This document shows, one piece after another, positions 61,901 to 64,000 of a stretch of 64,000 nucleotides of DNA. The notes under the pieces were generated by a model. It was not told the origin of the DNA and searched no databases. It saw only the letters and a list, made by a program, of their open reading frames with translations. Every line of letters begins with the position of its first letter. Position 1 is the stretch's first letter. A program made the translations under genes and the position numbers. Source of the stretch: Taeniopygia guttata (lineage: Eukaryota; Chordata; Aves; Passeriformes; Estrildidae); the NCBI RefSeq assembly GCF_048771995.1, contig NC_133063.1, forward strand, positions 68,205,514-68,269,513. The letters run 5' to 3'.

Positions 61901-64000
61901 TGTGCTGCTTGTGCACTGAAGGTACAACCTTCAGCCCTTTTGCTGTCTCTGCAAGGGCCTGCCCGTCACCTTTTGATGCAGATGATTATTATTCCCCAGA
62001 AGCCTTGAATCTTTCCTGGTTGAACTGGAGATACTATACTTTCTCTAACTATTTGGGGCAGATAGTTTTCTCATTCAATTAATAAACAAAGGAAAGTTGA
62101 ACAAGACAAGTAGTCAAAGGACAAGATGAGAGTTCCAAGTGATCTTGAGAAACTGGAGGACAGGTCTAAAATAGACAAGACAGTAAATTGTTAAGATTTC
62201 TGCACCAGGGCTGCCAACTGTGTAGAGGTGTTTCTTGCCCCAGGCCAAGTGTTGTGCCCTGATGCTCCAGCAGCTTATCATCCCCATGCTAAAAAAGTGC
62301 AACCCGGAATAAGTGGAAGCAGAAATCTTTGAGCAATTCCCAGTAAGGGAAACTGGTCCATAAAGGTCAGTTTCTTTGTGTCTCCCATCTCTTGACTCTT
62401 GTGTTAATGCTATGTGCTGGCCTAAGAAGAGAGATTTTAGCTACACTCTGAAGTGTAGTTCCTGCCTGACAGATCTAGGAGTAAAAAAAATTATTCTGAG
62501 GAGTCAGAAGGCAGCTGAAATAATTTATGGACAGGGCAGAATATACATAGCTTCAAAAATGTTAGTTTTTGAAATATGCAAGGAGGACTGTGTAGTGGAG
62601 CATGTATGCATGGAAATAGTACAAATATTTTGCCAGATTCCTTAGGGTATTGGGAAAAGATTTCCGTTCTAGTAGTTGAATTGTCATGAGGGATTTTTAA
62701 GGGTCAAGTTCCATATTGCAAGGAGGATATGAAACTCTTAGACCATTTATTGCATGGACATGTAAAGCAAAGATTGTGCATGCTTGGAGGTTGTAAAAAC
62801 AATTGGCTCTTTAATGTTTGAAAAGAGGCTTTGTGTCATGGGCTGTATTGCATCACTGAATCTTAATCTCTTGAAAGGCATGATTGAGAAGACAGTGCTG
62901 TGCATGCTGAAGGAGTATGGCAGGCTCATTAGAGGGTCTACAATGAACCCTCACAACAAGTGGCATAGTAGAAGCTGCACATCACGTGATTCGTACAGAC
63001 TGCAAAATATGAAACTCAGCAGTGAATATGATACATCTTTTTGGAGGGGCCCAGTAAACTGGAAAAAAAAAAAAAAAAAGCAAAAATTCATGGGGGGCCT
63101 TCTCTCCTGCTATGGCCACAGGGAATTTTGAATAGAAAATGTTTTGCCCTCCTGGCATATTCTTGCAATTTCTTTATTATTCTCTAAACTTGGAGCCACT
63201 TCTTTGTTGTGAGGAAGTAGAACAGGACATGTTCTTCTCCTTCTTCAGGTGTAGGTTTGGAAGGACTCTCTGGAGGAAGCACATGATTTTAAACACTGGA
63301 ATACTTTATGCATTTGTTGTGTGGGGAATGTTGGTCCAAATACATTTGAACATGACATTGAGAAGTATATAAATGAGAAAAGAGAGTAAAAGTGGAAATG
63401 GATCACTGGACTGTTTGTAGTTTCTCTGGTATTACCAAGATGGAAAAAATAACACCATCATTTAATGCTTTTTAACAGATCCAGATTTCAATAAGTTCTA
63501 CCAAGATCCTTCCCTTTAACACTAATATTATCCTTGTAGATGTCCTAAAAGAGATTTTCTATTGTTTGTCTGAGTGGTAGACTTGAATGCAGCTTTGGTG
63601 TTCTCTCTGTCTAAGCTAATGTTACATTTTCTACCTATTACAGCTTAGTAATACAATACAGTACATAACCTAAAGCTTCTTTACACACAAACCAGAAAAT
63701 TATCATTTTATTTTACAGCCATACCAAATGTATGTAAACATAATCTGGGAAAGAGGTTTATAATAGTTGATAAATTAACCAAAAAAGAAAAATAAGTGCA
63801 CTGTATTTTATGATTAATAGGAAAATGTATGTATAAGAAAATCAGTAGCAAACAGAAATCTGTATGATACTGTAGATTATAAAAAATTAATTAAAATTTT
63901 ATAAAAAAATTATAATTGGCTAATATTATCCAGATGAGAAACCACATACAATGCTTAAACATTCCCTCTGATTTTCTATTCTACAGCAATAGTGAAGGAA
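58916..64000. other. Unique non-coding stretch, no gene recognised
   Basis: No gene or family repeat is recognised. Open frames reach 137 codons (60745-61158, plus) with no known motif, and are overlapped by an antisense frame at 60684-61025. Small items are a tandem CTGATAAACCAAA-type repeat near 59500-59523, a T11 run near 61408, and an A18 run at about 63062-63079. Confidence 0.6.
63062..63079 (+). repeat. A18 homopolymer
   Basis: A run of about 18 A residues in otherwise unique sequence. No retroposed body is recognisable upstream. Confidence 0.85.

Noticed and set aside
63062..63079. Poly-A run as the tail of a processed pseudogene
   Set aside because: No recognisable coding sequence precedes it, and no flanking target duplication was found.

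Overview
The window looks like non-coding nuclear DNA from a bird, most probably a songbird. The evidence is the repeat content: several chicken-repeat-1 (CR1) LINE fragments with the typical 5' truncation and 8-bp-type 3' ends, avian endogenous-retrovirus LTRs of the kind common in passerines, and two pieces resembling very old amniote interspersed repeats. The sequence is AT-rich with few CpGs. I found no protein-coding gene, tRNA, rRNA, CRISPR array or operon that I can support. It reads as a gene desert or a very large intron.

Layout. Positions 1-9.5 kb are unique sequence with no recognised gene. A plus-strand LTR-like element lies at about 9.52-10.03 kb. Simple (TTTTG) and 12-bp tandem repeats are at 15.7-15.9 kb, and a short CR1 3' end is at 16.2 kb. 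A minus-strand CR1 (copy A, 22.46-23.37 kb) abuts a plus-strand LTR (23.40-23.87 kb). Ancient-repeat-like pieces are at 29.5 and 38.0 kb. A polypurine satellite of about 600 bp, (GGAA)n-(GGGA)n-(GAAA)n, fills 32.43-33.04 kb next to a possible minus-strand LTR. A compact minus-strand retroviral LTR lies at 41.86-42.30 kb, and a second minus-strand LTR with an internal degenerate tandem array at 43.49-44.27 kb. A plus-strand CR1 3' end is at 46.9-47.3 kb. A larger minus-strand CR1 (copy B) with reverse-transcriptase motifs is at 52.06-53.24 kb. An unrecognised repeat occurs twice at 53.65-53.85 and 55.70-55.90 kb. A CR1 3' remnant is at 58.1 kb and a solo LTR with a candidate 5-bp target duplication at 58.34-58.91 kb. 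The rest, to 64 kb, is unique sequence.

There are no genes acting together here; the interest is in genome dynamics. The strongest signal is a patch of about 343 bp that is nearly identical (2 differences, including 277 bp without any) between CR1 copies A and B, 29.6 kb apart, while their flanks differ by roughly 20%. That is the pattern left by gene conversion, or by an assembly artefact. Other points are the 89%-identical direct repeat 2 kb apart, the long polypurine tract, and a terminal module shared by LTRs of different internal structure. All family names come from recognition by eye; no database search was run.
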